DNA from: an uncultured Flavobacteriaceae bacterium
Lineage (GTDB): Bacteria > Bacteroidota > Bacteroidia > Flavobacteriales > Flavobacteriaceae
DNA length: 64,000 nucleotides
NCBI GenBank assembly: GCA_943789455.1
Contig: CALSUE010000001.1
Location: 946,001-1,010,000, forward strand
Direction of reading: 5' to 3'
The notes beneath the pieces are model-generated. The model was not told the DNA's origin. It did no database searches and worked only from the letters and a program-made list of their open reading frames with translations. Positions 16,664-25,777 of this stretch are shown piece by piece. Positions within the stretch are counted from its first letter, which is position 1; every line of letters starts with the position of its first letter. The position numbers were made by a program, and so were the translations under genes.

Positions 16664-18242
16664 AATGTAAATTCACTAATTCAATTACACTTTCTACTGT
16701 GGGTATTTGTGCTACTTCAACTTTTTCAAAATATTTTTGTGCCTCCTTAGCTGTAGACGCTCCAATACAAAAAGCTACTTTATCTGTAGTGTTTTTTTGA
16801 AGGTAACTGTTTACTGCAGAGGGGCTGTAGAATAGCATTCCGTCTATACTTTCAGAAACTAACTCAGGGCTATACATGGTTTTATAGGCCTCAACCTCAT
16901 TAACTTCAATTTTATTTTCGGTTAATATTTTTGACAAAGTATCTAAACGAAGATCACTACAAAAATAGGTAACACTATTCCCTTTCATTTCTTTGCTAAG
17001 GTATTCTGCTAACCTCTCGGCATTCTTTTCAGTATGGTTTACAGGCCCAATTTTTTGTTGGATCATCTTTTTGGTTCTTCTACCAACACAAAAGATATTT
17101 TTGAAATTTAATTCCTCTTTTGTGAAATTATCAAGTAGTGCTTCTACACCATTTTTACTGGTGATAATCACATTTTCAATACCATCTTTTACTACTTTTG
17201 GAGCTATTCTATTTGATCTTACTTTAATAAAATCTGAACTTTCTGAAGCAATATTGTTATGAAATAATTTTGTTTGACTCTCAGACAATGATTTTGTTGA
17301 AAATACTCGAGCAGCTGATTCTTCTTGAACATCAATATCATCCAGAATCAGTTGCTTACCTCCTCGATTAATTACATAATCTGCACAATCTTGCGCTAAA
17401 TAACGATGTTTATTTAAGGGTGCAGTTTTAGCAACCTCAATTTTCTTTTTTCCATCTTTACTTAGAAGCACTCCTTTAAAATTAACTTCCTGTGTTTTCT
17501 CATCTACATAGGCAATTGCTCCAATTGGTGCAGTACAACCGCCTTCTAATCGATGTAAAAACTCTCGTTCTATGGTAACACATACTTCAGTTTCGTAATG
17601 ATTAAGTTGTTCACATGCATCTTTTATATAATCATCTTCAGCTAATGAAGCTACCATAATAGCGCCTTGAGCTGGTGCTGAAATCATCCAGGAAAGATTA
17701 ACTGCTCCACCAGGGCGTTTCCCAATTCTTTCTAAACCAGCGGCTGCGAAAATAGCGCCATCCCAGTTATTATCCTCTAACTTCTTGAGTCGAGTATTAA
17801 CATTTCCTCTCAAATCAACAACTGTATGAGTTGGGAAACGATTCAACCACATTGCTTTTCTTCGTAAGCTACCAGTTGCTATAGTAGCTTCTTTACGAGC
17901 AAAAAACTCTTCAGTATCTTTTAAAACAATAATATCACTATAATTAGCTCTTTTTAAAACCGCTGCTTGGATTATTCCTTCTGGTAAAACAGTGGGAACA
18001 TCTTTCATAGAATGTACAGCAATATCTATAGTATTGTTTAATAATGCAATGTCTAGATTTTTAGTAAAAACACCAGTAATACCCAATTCGTAAATGGGTT
18101 TATTGAGAATGATGTCTCCGGTAGATTTTATAGAAACAATTTCTGTTTCATACCCTAATTCATTCAACATTCGTTGAACTTTATTGGCCTGCCATAACGC
18201 TAATTCGCTATCACGTGTGCCTATTCTAATGATTTTCCGCAT
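16653..18242 (-). CDS. hemCD: Fused hydroxymethylbilane synthase / uroporphyrinogen III synthase
   Basis: One 529-residue protein carries two consecutive heme enzymes. Residues 1 to about 300 are porphobilinogen deaminase: IGTRDSELALWQA, catalytic Asp-81 in HSMKDVPT, GSLRRKAMW, RGNVNTRLKKL, and Cys-236 in GGCTAPIGA, which binds the dipyrromethane cofactor. Residues about 310-529 form a uroporphyrinogen III synthase domain, recognised by its Rossmann-like pattern (VIITSKNGVEALL, FCVGRRTKKMI, GMLFYSPSAVNSYL, FCIGASTAKEAQ); this domain is poorly conserved in all bacteria. It joins steps whose intermediate, hydroxymethylbilane, cyclises spontaneously, so a fusion is chemically sensible. The gene starts nine bases after hemA. 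Confidence 0.93.
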   Translation of the reverse strand: MRKIIRIGTRDSELALWQANKVQRMLNELGYETEIVSIKSTGDIILNKPIYELGITGVFTKNLDIALLNNTIDIAVHSMKDVPTVLPEGIIQAAVLKRANYSDIIVLKDTEEFFARKEATIATGSLRRKAMWLNRFPTHTVVDLRGNVNTRLKKLEDNNWDGAIFAAAGLERIGKRPGGAVNLSWMISAPAQGAIMVASLAEDDYIKDACEQLNHYETEVCVTIEREFLHRLEGGCTAPIGAIAYVDEKTQEVNFKGVLLSKDGKKKIEVAKTAPLNKHRYLAQDCADYVINRGGKQLILDDIDVQEESAARVFSTKSLSESQTKLFHNNIASESSDFIKVRSNRIAPKVVKDGIENVIITSKNGVEALLDNFTKEELNFKNIFCVGRRTKKMIQQKIGPVNHTEKNAERLAEYLSKEMKGNSVTYFCSDLRLDTLSKILTENKIEVNEVEAYKTMYSPELVSESIDGMLFYSPSAVNSYLQKNTTDKVAFCIGASTAKEAQKYFEKVEVAQIPTVESVIELVNLHYVQ

Positions 18243-18251
18243 AGGGTATTA

Positions 18252-19493
18252 TTATGAATTTCCGAAAACTTTAGACATTATCTGAATACTATCATTCACA
18301 GATGTCTCATCTTCTTTTAAGTGTTTTACAAACTGTGTTGTAATTTTCTGTATGAATCTATTGGTAAGAATTTCTGCTTGAGTTTCATCAAAGTTTTTAA
18401 TTTTCTTTTTTTGAAAATTAATTTCATCTTTTTTGATTATTTCTAAAGACTCTTTTAAAGCATTTATGGCTGGAACTAATTTTCTGCTGTGTAACCAATC
18501 ATTAAATTCTTCTTTATAAACTTCAATAATTTTCTCAGCTTTGGGAACCTCTTTTTGTCTTGTTGACAAAGTTTCTAATGTTATTTTAGACAATTCATCT
18601 ACGTTAACTAAAGATACGTTTTTAAATTGGTTAACAGAAGAATCAACATTTTCAGGCATAGATAAATCCAAAATTAAAATTTCCTTATCAGGAGAAATAT
18701 GTTGTTTTGAAATTGTGGGAGTATCTGCCCCTGTTGATACTACTAAAATATCGGCTTTCGCTATTTCTTGGGTAAGATTAATTATTGATGAGTTTCTGAT
18801 AGTTGAATGCTCTTTGACAAAAGAAATTGCTTTTTCTTCTGTTCTATTAATCAAGCATACAGATTTATTTTTTGTGTACTGTGCTAAATTTTTACACGTG
18901 TGCTTTCCCATTTTCCCTAGTCCAAAAACCAAAATATTTTTTTGATCATAACTAGGAACATTATGAATGATATATTGAACAGCTGCATAAGAAACGGAAG
19001 TGGTTCCTGAACTCAATTGAGTTGTATTCTTCACTTTCTTACTCGCTTGTAAAACTAAATTTAGAAGTCTTTCTAAGTGTGCATTGATCGTTTGGTATTT
19101 CTTAGCTAATTTAAAAGCTAATTTTAATTGACCAACAATTTCATAATCACCTAAAATTTGACTTTCGAGTCCTGTTCCTATTCTAAATAATTGGTTTACA
19201 GCTTCATTGGATTTGAAAACATAAGAGATTTGAGCAAACTCTTCTTTATTACCACCAGAATACTTACATAGCAATTCAATAAGTTGCGAGGGATGTTCTG
19301 CAAAACCTGTGATTTCGGTTCTATTACAGGTAGATAGAATAAAAATACCATCAAAACCGATACTTTTAGCTTCTTTTAATAATTCAATTTGTTTTGGCTT
19401 AGATAAACTGTAACGGCCTCGTGTGTGGGCATCAGCTTTTCTGTAACTTACTCCAATATTGTATAAATTTCTTTGGTGATAATCTAATTTCAT
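18252..19493 (-). CDS. hemA: Glutamyl-tRNA reductase
   Basis: Reduces glutamyl-tRNA(Glu) to glutamate-1-semialdehyde with NADPH, the first and usually controlled step of C5 heme synthesis. At 413 residues the length is normal. The catalytic Cys-56 is in ILSTCNRTEI, the tRNA-binding N-terminal domain has GVSYRKADAHTR, the NADPH domain has VFGLGKMGKHTCKNL, and the C-terminal dimerisation helix region is present. It is first in the leftward heme run and diverges from the AraC-type regulator across a gap of about 180 bases, which is the natural control point. Confidence 0.96.
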   Translation of the reverse strand: MKLDYHQRNLYNIGVSYRKADAHTRGRYSLSKPKQIELLKEAKSIGFDGIFILSTCNRTEITGFAEHPSQLIELLCKYSGGNKEEFAQISYVFKSNEAVNQLFRIGTGLESQILGDYEIVGQLKLAFKLAKKYQTINAHLERLLNLVLQASKKVKNTTQLSSGTTSVSYAAVQYIIHNVPSYDQKNILVFGLGKMGKHTCKNLAQYTKNKSVCLINRTEEKAISFVKEHSTIRNSSIINLTQEIAKADILVVSTGADTPTISKQHISPDKEILILDLSMPENVDSSVNQFKNVSLVNVDELSKITLETLSTRQKEVPKAEKIIEVYKEEFNDWLHSRKLVPAINALKESLEIIKKDEINFQKKKIKNFDETQAEILTNRFIQKITTQFVKHLKEDETSVNDSIQIMSKVFGNS

Positions 19494-19514
19494 TCAAACA
19501 ATTAAAAGAAAGTT

Positions 19515-19522
19515 CAAAAGTA
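19515..19522 (-). promoter_or_regulatory. -7 promoter element for the hemA operon
   Basis: On the minus strand TACTTTTG matches TAnnTTTG. Transcription would start near 19511 and leave a leader of about 18 bases before the hemA ATG. This would be the main promoter of the leftward heme run. No good -33 TTTG is seen at standard spacing, which may point to activator dependence. Confidence 0.4.
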
Positions 19523-19617
19523 AAAAGTAATTATAGATAAAAATGTCGCTAAAAGTACTTTTTATATCGTTCTTTGATTTTTAGATGTATTTTATTTTAA
19601 AAACATCAATAATATTG

Positions 19618-19625
19618 TATTTTTG
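19618..19625 (+). promoter_or_regulatory. -7 promoter element for the AraC-type regulator
   Basis: TATTTTTG matches TAnnTTTG exactly and is placed about 50 bases before the regulator. It is divergent to the hemA element, with about 95 bases between the two, a spacing that leaves room for a shared operator. The sequence between them is very AT-rich and shows no long inverted repeat that I can see. Confidence 0.4.
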
Positions 19626-19677
19626 TAGTGATATCAATGTATTCAAACCTTGCTGTGTAGAATCATTCTAAATAGAG

Positions 19678-20586
19678 GTGGTTTTAAAAAATTATTTGAA
19701 GATGCTAAAAAATGTCGCTGGAAGTTCATTCGATGAAATTAACTTAGAGAATGGATTTCGCATACTTGAGTTCCAAAACAGTAGTGATGAAACACTCCGG
19801 TTTGAAAGAAATATTGATAGTACATTCATACAAATGCATTTTTGTGTGAAAGGAAATTCTAAATTTCTATTTAACAATGGAAATTATTCTTTTGATGTTT
19901 TAGATAAGCATTCAATACTGCTTTACAATCCACAAAGAGATTTACCCATAAATTTAGAAATATATCCAAAAACAATTCTTGTTTCTCTTCTAATCTCAAT
20001 AGAAAAATTTCACTCTTTATTTTCTAAAGAAGCTAGCTATATCCCTTTTTTAAGTAAAGAGAACAGTAATAAAAAATACTATGATGATGTAGAAATAAAA
20101 CCTATGGTTTTACTAGTATTAAATCAAATTATTAATTCCAGTATCCATAGTTCTATTAGAGATTTATACATAAAAGGAAAAATATACGAACTATTAAGTC
20201 TTCATTTCCAGATAGATGAGTCTAATTTAGGGGAGTATTGCCCATTTTTAGTAGATGAACAAAATGTCCTAAAAATTAGGAAAGCAAAAGATATTATAAT
20301 TTCTAATATGGCTGAGCCTCCTAGTTTACAAGAATTGGCAAATGAAATTGGGCTCAACATAAAAAAATTAAAAGAAGGATTCAAACAAATTTATGGAGAT
20401 ACTGTTTTTAGTTTTTTATTTGATTATAAGATGGAACACGCAAGACGTCTTTTAGAAAGTAATCAGCATAATGTTAATGAGGTAGGAGTTAAAGTTGGAT
20501 ATAGCTCATCTAGTCATTTTATAGCAGCTTTCAAGAAAAAATTTGGAACCACGCCAAAGAAATATGTAATGTCTTTAAATAATTAA
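19678..20586 (+). CDS. AraC-family transcriptional regulator
   Basis: Regulator of 302 residues (from the GTG at 19678) or 294 (from the ATG at 19702; both fit, and no ribosome-binding site decides). The N-terminal two thirds is a cupin-like sensor region without clear family motifs. The last 100 residues (about 200-300) hold the double helix-turn-helix of AraC/XylS proteins, with LQELANEIGLNIKKLKEGFKQ as the first and VGYSSSSHFIAAFKKKFG with TPKKYV as the second. It diverges from hemA and precedes the hemH-hemJ genes, so control of heme synthesis is the obvious hypothesis. The ligand is unknown. Confidence 0.9.
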   Translation: MVLKNYLKMLKNVAGSSFDEINLENGFRILEFQNSSDETLRFERNIDSTFIQMHFCVKGNSKFLFNNGNYSFDVLDKHSILLYNPQRDLPINLEIYPKTILVSLLISIEKFHSLFSKEASYIPFLSKENSNKKYYDDVEIKPMVLLVLNQIINSSIHSSIRDLYIKGKIYELLSLHFQIDESNLGEYCPFLVDEQNVLKIRKAKDIIISNMAEPPSLQELANEIGLNIKKLKEGFKQIYGDTVFSFLFDYKMEHARRLLESNQHNVNEVGVKVGYSSSSHFIAAFKKKFGTTPKKYVMSLNN

Positions 20587-20625
20587 CAACTAATAGATTT
20601 TATTTAATAGTAAACATCAAAAGCT

Positions 20626-21126
20626 TTGAAGCAATTAAGTCATTACGATATTAAAAATCAACATAAACAATTTCCAATTACCATTGTTTGTGATGCCATT
20701 AGAACTCCAGAAAATATTGGAATGTGTTTTCGAGTTTCAGAAAGTTTTGGAGTTTCAAAAATTTATTTACACGAAAATTCTCCAGCGGTTACAAATAGTA
20801 TTGTTAAAAGAACTGCTAGAAACACTATTAAACAATTAGAATACAACACCTATACTAATTTTGAAAACACCATTCAACAATTAAAAGATGAAGGTAATAC
20901 AATTATAGGCATAGAAATTACTGATAAAAGTATCGATATTCAAAATTTTAATTTTAAAAATCATAAAAAAATCGTGTTACTTTTGGGAAGCGAAAGAAAT
21001 GGTATTGAAAAGATAAACACACTGGATCACAGTATAGCAATACCCATGTATGGAAAAAATTCTTCTATGAATGTAATTCATAGCTTGAGTATCGCTTTAT
21101 ACGAAGTAACAAATCAATTAAAATAA
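20626..21126 (+). CDS. SpoU/TrmH-family RNA methyltransferase
   Basis: SPOUT-class methyltransferase of 166 residues expected to methylate the ribose 2'-OH of a tRNA or rRNA using S-adenosylmethionine. Motif 1 is NIGMCFRVSESFG with the catalytic Asn and Arg, motif 2 is LLLGSERNGI, and motif 3 is IPMYGKNSSMNVIHSLSIALYE, which forms the cofactor-binding knot. It lacks an N-terminal RNA-binding extension. The start is a TTG. It lies between the AraC-type gene and hemH with gaps of about 40 bases and is likely in one transcript with them, with no known link to heme. The target nucleotide cannot be read from sequence. Confidence 0.85.
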   Translation: MKQLSHYDIKNQHKQFPITIVCDAIRTPENIGMCFRVSESFGVSKIYLHENSPAVTNSIVKRTARNTIKQLEYNTYTNFENTIQQLKDEGNTIIGIEITDKSIDIQNFNFKNHKKIVLLLGSERNGIEKINTLDHSIAIPMYGKNSSMNVIHSLSIALYEVTNQLK

Positions 21127-21164
21127 ATTAATAAAAAATCACTGAAATAAATTCAGCATAAAAA

Positions 21165-22181
21165 ATGAAAGGAGTTTTACTTATTAACTTAGGCTCACCA
21201 GATACTACAGAAACAAAAGACGTTAAACGTTACTTGGGAGAGTTTTTAATGGATGAACGTGTAATAGATGTTGCTTATTGGAAACGTTTTTTACTTATAA
21301 AAGGTATAATTTTACAAATTAGACCAAAGAAATCTGGAGCAGCTTACAAAAAAATTTGGTGGGATGAGGGATCTCCTTTAGTTGTGATATCCGAGCGGTT
21401 TTCTAAAAAAGTTACCAAAAAGGTTGAAATTCCAGTTAGTTTAGCCATGAGATACGGCTCTATGAGCATGGAAAAAGGATTTAAAGAACTTACAGATCGA
21501 GGAGTTGATGAAATCTTATTGGTTCCGTTATACCCTCACTACGCGATGTCTTCCTATGAAACAGTTACTGTTAAAGCAGAACAAATTGTAGCAAAAGAGT
21601 ATCCAAACGTAATTATGGATATTTTACCAACTTTTTATGACAAACCTGAGTATATTAAAGCAATGAGTGATAATATAAAAAGTCACCTAAATGATTTTGA
21701 GTATGATCACATATTATTTTCCTATCATGGAATTCCTGAAAGACATATCAGAAAGTCAGATCCAACAAATAATCATTGTAAATTAGATGGAAGTTGTTGC
21801 GAACGCAACTCTGTGGCTCATCATACATGCTACAGACATCAATGTTTTGAGACTACTAAAGGCATTGTAAAAAATTTAAAACTAACAGAAGGAACTTATA
21901 GTAATTCTTTTCAATCTCGTTTATTAAAAGATCCTTGGTTGAAACCATACACTGATTTCGAATTAGAAAAATTCCCAAAACAAGGAAAAAAGAAAGTAGC
22001 TGTAATTACTCCAGCTTTTGTTTCTGATTGCCTAGAAACCTTGGAAGAAATTGCCATGGAAGGAAAAGAGGATTTTTTAGAAGCCGGAGGAACAGATTAC
22101 AAACATATTCCTTGTATGAATGACAATGATGACTGGGTAGATGTTATGGTGAAATGGATAAATAATTGGGAAAACAAATAA
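21165..22181 (+). CDS. hemH: Ferrochelatase, protoporphyrin type
   Basis: Inserts iron into protoporphyrin IX to make protoheme. The 338 residues show the family signatures LLINLGSPD, SPLVVISERF, LVPLYPHYAMSSYETV, the active-site His-188 in FSYHGIPERH, and the acidic CLETLEEI segment (about 289-296). An internal cysteine-rich stretch at 205-227 (Cys-205, 211, 212, 222, 227) matches what is seen in a class of bacterial ferrochelatases that hold a [2Fe-2S] cluster; cluster binding is inferred here. It is in the rightward heme run, followed after 62 bases by hemJ. Confidence 0.95.
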   Translation: MKGVLLINLGSPDTTETKDVKRYLGEFLMDERVIDVAYWKRFLLIKGIILQIRPKKSGAAYKKIWWDEGSPLVVISERFSKKVTKKVEIPVSLAMRYGSMSMEKGFKELTDRGVDEILLVPLYPHYAMSSYETVTVKAEQIVAKEYPNVIMDILPTFYDKPEYIKAMSDNIKSHLNDFEYDHILFSYHGIPERHIRKSDPTNNHCKLDGSCCERNSVAHHTCYRHQCFETTKGIVKNLKLTEGTYSNSFQSRLLKDPWLKPYTDFELEKFPKQGKKKVAVITPAFVSDCLETLEEIAMEGKEDFLEAGGTDYKHIPCMNDNDDWVDVMVKWINNWENK

Positions 22182-22243
22182 CGGTTGTGTTTTCATAACA
22201 CACAAGCTTATTTATTTCTGAATCTTGAACATAAATTATAAAA

Positions 22244-22792
22244 ATGGATATTTCGTACCTTAAAGCACTTCACATTATTTTTGTAATTACTTGGTTTGCT
22301 GGCTTATTTTATATAGTTAGACTTTTTATTTATTTTGCTGAAGCAGAAAAAAAAGAGGATCCAATTAAGGATATTTTACAAACTCAATACAAGATCATGA
22401 GTAAACGCCTTTGGTATATTATTACATGGCCATCTGCAATTTTGGCTGGTTTATTTGCCTTTTGGATGCTTTATTTAGAACCCTCATATCTCCTAATGCC
22501 ATGGATGCACGTTAAACTGTCATTTGTTTTAGCCCTATATTTTTACCATGCTGGATGTCATAAAGTATTTGTTCAACAACAAAAGGGTATCGTAAAATTT
22601 ACTTCTTTTAAATTAAGAATATGGAATGAAGTAGCTACTATTTTATTGTTTGCTATTGTATTCTTGGTGGTTTTAAAAAGTACCATCTCTTGGGTATGGG
22701 GAGTTGTAGGCATTATTTTATTCGGACTATTAATAATGCTAGGAATTAAACTTTACAAGAACATTCGAAAAAAAAATAACTGGGAAAATTAA
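22244..22792 (+). CDS. hemJ: HemJ-type protoporphyrinogen IX oxidase
   Basis: Integral membrane protein of 182 residues in the HemJ/UPF0093 family, which oxidises protoporphyrinogen IX to protoporphyrin IX, the step between HemF and HemH. The N-terminus carries the characteristic LKALHIIFVITWFAGLFY (conserved His-10), followed by a second helix block with LWYIITWPSAILAG, the WMHVKLSF motif, and a C-terminal helix pair. Four or five transmembrane segments are evident. No HemG or HemY is present in the window, so this is the only candidate for the step here. Its position right after hemH supports the role. Confidence 0.9.
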   Translation: MDISYLKALHIIFVITWFAGLFYIVRLFIYFAEAEKKEDPIKDILQTQYKIMSKRLWYIITWPSAILAGLFAFWMLYLEPSYLLMPWMHVKLSFVLALYFYHAGCHKVFVQQQKGIVKFTSFKLRIWNEVATILLFAIVFLVVLKSTISWVWGVVGIILFGLLIMLGIKLYKNIRKKNNWEN

Positions 22793-22837
22793 CAGGGTTT
22801 GAAACTAAGGTTAGTGTTTAAATCTCACCAATATTTT

Positions 22838-23455
22838 TTATAATTTCATGCTTTGTTCAAAGGGTATTCGATTAACTATACTTCTTCCCAATGTAACTTC
22901 ATCTGCATATTCTAACTCATCACCAACAGATATACCACGAGCAATGGTTGAGGTAGCCACCCCAAACTTTTCAATTTGTTTAAATATATAAAAATTAGTT
23001 GTATCGCCCTCCATTGTTGAACTCAAAGCAAAAATTAATTCTTTAATTTCATTATTTTTTACTTTTTCTATTAAACTTTCTATCTCTAGGTTTTGAGGCC
23101 CTATTCCTTCAATTGGTGAAATTTTACCCCCCAAAACATGATACAAACCCCTAAATTGAGATGTGTTCTCAATAGCCATAACATCTCGTATATCTTCAAC
23201 AACGCAAACAACAGAAGCGTCTCTTTTGGGATTATTACAAATTTCACATAATAAAGTATCAGATATATTATGACATTTCTCACAGGTTTTTACTTCTGTT
23301 CTTAATACCTTAAGAGATTCTGTTAAATAGTTAGTGTTTTCAACGGGTTGTTTCAATAAGTGTAATACTAACCGTAACGCAGTTCTTTTACCAATACCAG
23401 GTAAACGTGCTACTTCATTAACTGCATTTTCAAGAAGTTTTGATGAAAAATCCAT
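22838..23455 (-). CDS. recR: Recombination mediator RecR
   Basis: RecR helps RecO load RecA at gaps. With the ATG at 23455 the product is 205 residues, the normal size; an upstream ATG at 23491 would add 12 residues not seen in the family. Domains in order are the helix-hairpin-helix ([12 protein letters not shown], about 18-29), the C4 zinc finger (Cys-58, 61, 70, 73), the Toprim domain beginning [15 protein letters not shown], and a C-terminal [22 protein letters not shown] segment. It is a single gene, convergent with hemJ and divergent from the symporter gene. Confidence 0.95.
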   Translation of the reverse strand: MDFSSKLLENAVNEVARLPGIGKRTALRLVLHLLKQPVENTNYLTESLKVLRTEVKTCEKCHNISDTLLCEICNNPKRDASVVCVVEDIRDVMAIENTSQFRGLYHVLGGKISPIEGIGPQNLEIESLIEKVKNNEIKELIFALSSTMEGDTTNFYIFKQIEKFGVATSTIARGISVGDELEYADEVTLGRSIVNRIPFEQSMKL

Positions 23456-23603
23456 GAAAGTAAAATTACGAATTATGAATGACGAATTCATAAAAAATTG
23501 AAAAGATAATCGTATAATTTATCTTTTCAGTCTTTCGTTTATTTTCTACGCTTTAAAATCTAAAAAACATATATTCGTAATCATAAATAGAATTAGTATA
23601 TCA

Positions 23604-25055
23604 ATGAAACCATTACACATATTACTCTTAATTACTGGATATTTTAGTGTATTGCTATTTATTTCATTTATTACAGGTAGAAAAGCAAATAATAATACAT
23701 TTTTTAAAGCTAATAATTCATCTCCTTGGTATTTAGTAGCTTTTGGTATGATTGGAGCCTCCCTATCTGGAGTAACCTTTATCTCAGTTCCTGGTTGGGT
23801 GGAAGATCAAAGCATGAGTTACATGCAAATGGTACTGGGCTATATTGTCGGATATGCTGTTATTGGATTAATTTTATTACCTCTTTATTATCGATTAAAC
23901 CTCACCTCTATATACACCTATCTAGAAGATAGGTTTGGAAGGTACTCCTACAAAACAGGCGCATCTTTTTTTTTATTGTCTAGAACTATTGGTGCTGCAT
24001 TTCGTTTGTTTTTAGTTGCTAATGTGTTACAATTACTATTATTTGATGAGTTTGGAATTCCGTTTTGGCTTACTGTTACCATTACTATTTTATTAATTTG
24101 GTTATATACTTTTAAAGGAGGAATTAAAACTATTGTATGGACTGATACACTTCAAACATTATTTATGCTTATCGCTGTTGGTGTTTGTATTTATACCATT
24201 TCCGATGAAATGAATATTTCAAATATATTTAGTTATGTTTCTGATAGTGAGCTATCTAAAACTTTCTTTTTTGAAGATTATAAAGCCGGAAATTATTTTT
24301 GGAAACGCTTCTTCTCTGGTGCTTTCATTGCTATTGTAATGACAGGTTTAGACCAAGATATGATGCAAAAAAATCTAAGCTGTAAAAACTTAAAAGATGC
24401 ACAAAAAAACATGTTTTGGTTTACCATAGTTTTAGTTATTGTTAATTTTTTCTTTTTGGCATTAGGAGTCTTATTGACAGATTATGCTCAGCAAAATGGA
24501 ATTGATGCTCATAAAGATGAACTCTTCCCAATAATTGCCACAAAAGGGTCTCTAGGTTTAACCACAGCATTATTTTTTCTATTGGGTTTAATAGCTGCCG
24601 CCTACTCTAGTGCAGATTCTGCATTGACTTCATTAACCACATCATTTAGTATTGATATTTTAGAAATAGACAAGAAAAAAAGCACTCAAAAGCAGGAAAA
24701 TATTAGAAAAAAAATACACGTTTTATTTTCAGTTATACTCATAGCAGTTATTCTAACTTTTAAATATTTTATTGCAGATGAAAGCGTTATTGCTAAAATC
24801 TTCACATTTGCAGGGTATACTTATGGCCCATTATTAGGATTATATACTTTTGGGCTTTTTACCAAATTTAAAGTTAATGATAAAGCTGTTCCATTTATTT
24901 GTATTATTTCACCAATACTAACATTATTGACCAATTATATAACCATAAATTATTTTGAATTTGATTTTGAATTTTTTGTTCTAGTACTAAATGGAGCCTT
25001 CACATTTATTGGGTTAGTTTTATTTAAAAGATCAAAAAAAACATTAGAAAGCTAA
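23604..25055 (+). CDS. Sodium:solute symporter (SSS family)
   Basis: Inner-membrane transporter of 483 residues with about 13 transmembrane segments in the LeuT-like arrangement of the SSS family. The family features are a short N-terminal helix, GRKANNNTFFKANNSSPWYLVAFGMIGASLSG-type second segment, VWTDTLQTLFML in the middle, and FLLGLIAAAYSSADSALTSLTTSF near residue 330-355, the sodium-site region with adjacent Ser residues. The substrate cannot be assigned from sequence; flavobacterial relatives are annotated generically. The gene is followed after 30 bases by a small membrane protein, perhaps co-transcribed. Confidence 0.9.
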   Translation: MKPLHILLLITGYFSVLLFISFITGRKANNNTFFKANNSSPWYLVAFGMIGASLSGVTFISVPGWVEDQSMSYMQMVLGYIVGYAVIGLILLPLYYRLNLTSIYTYLEDRFGRYSYKTGASFFLLSRTIGAAFRLFLVANVLQLLLFDEFGIPFWLTVTITILLIWLYTFKGGIKTIVWTDTLQTLFMLIAVGVCIYTISDEMNISNIFSYVSDSELSKTFFFEDYKAGNYFWKRFFSGAFIAIVMTGLDQDMMQKNLSCKNLKDAQKNMFWFTIVLVIVNFFFLALGVLLTDYAQQNGIDAHKDELFPIIATKGSLGLTTALFFLLGLIAAAYSSADSALTSLTTSFSIDILEIDKKKSTQKQENIRKKIHVLFSVILIAVILTFKYFIADESVIAKIFTFAGYTYGPLLGLYTFGLFTKFKVNDKAVPFICIISPILTLLTNYITINYFEFDFEFFVLVLNGAFTFIGLVLFKRSKKTLES

Positions 25056-25085
25056 AAGAAATATCATTAACTAAACCATATTATT

Positions 25086-25709
25086 ATGATTAATGCATTA
25101 GAATTAGTTTCGATATCAGATTTTGCACTTTCCATAGTTTGTCTATTTCTTGCTGGATTAACATTAGGAAATGGTAAAACCAATAAATCTCCAGATACCT
25201 ATCTAGGCTTTTTTATAATTTTCATAGGCTTATCTGCTTTTATGGGTGGATTAAATCATGGTTTTTTTGAACCTTTAGATCAAAGTTATTACCCAAAGCT
25301 CTTAACCTACATCTTTGCTGCAGGAGGAACTTTCAGTATTTTTAACTATACTATTAAAGTATTTACTAAGGGAAAAGTTGCCAATATACTGACTATTATT
25401 AGTTATGTTCAGCTTGTTGGTTTTGTATTAGCTACTTTTTATATTGATAATTTTATATTGGTAATTGGAAATTATGCCCCTATTTTATTTTTCTTTTTTA
25501 TAATGAATTTCCTCAACTTTAAAACAGGAAAAAGAGAACAATACTTTTCACTTTTCTTTCTAATAATGACACTAGGTACCATAGTACAAGTAGCCAAAAT
25601 AGATGCATCGGAATTAATAAATAATAGTACTTTATTTCATAGTATTGTTTTAGTAGGGTATCTCATTTTGTATGTCGGTATCCAGCAAAAGAAATCTTCT
25701 AACCCTTAA
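25086..25709 (+). CDS. Seven-helix membrane protein of unknown function (DUF6962-like)
   Basis: Very hydrophobic protein of 207 residues with seven predicted transmembrane helices (about 5-28, 38-62, 73-95, 100-122, 126-148, 155-172, 180-200). A few polar residues fall within helices (Asp-12, His-58 in GGLNHGFF, and His in LFHSIVLVG), a pattern vaguely like seven-helix metal-dependent membrane hydrolases, though that is speculation. It resembles Bacteroidota proteins labelled DUF6962. It may share a transcript with the preceding symporter gene and is followed by pdxH after 68 bases. Confidence 0.5.
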   Translation: MINALELVSISDFALSIVCLFLAGLTLGNGKTNKSPDTYLGFFIIFIGLSAFMGGLNHGFFEPLDQSYYPKLLTYIFAAGGTFSIFNYTIKVFTKGKVANILTIISYVQLVGFVLATFYIDNFILVIGNYAPILFFFFIMNFLNFKTGKREQYFSLFFLIMTLGTIVQVAKIDASELINNSTLFHSIVLVGYLILYVGIQQKKSSNP

Positions 25710-25777
25710 AATCTTTTCTATTATTTTCTTTTGAGTCTTAAAATCCTTCGTATTTTTACCCATATAATAAGTATTGA

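Noticed and set aside
23456..23491. Longer recR start
   Set aside because: Adds 12 residues before the conserved [10 protein letters not shown]-terminus; RecR is normally about 200 residues.
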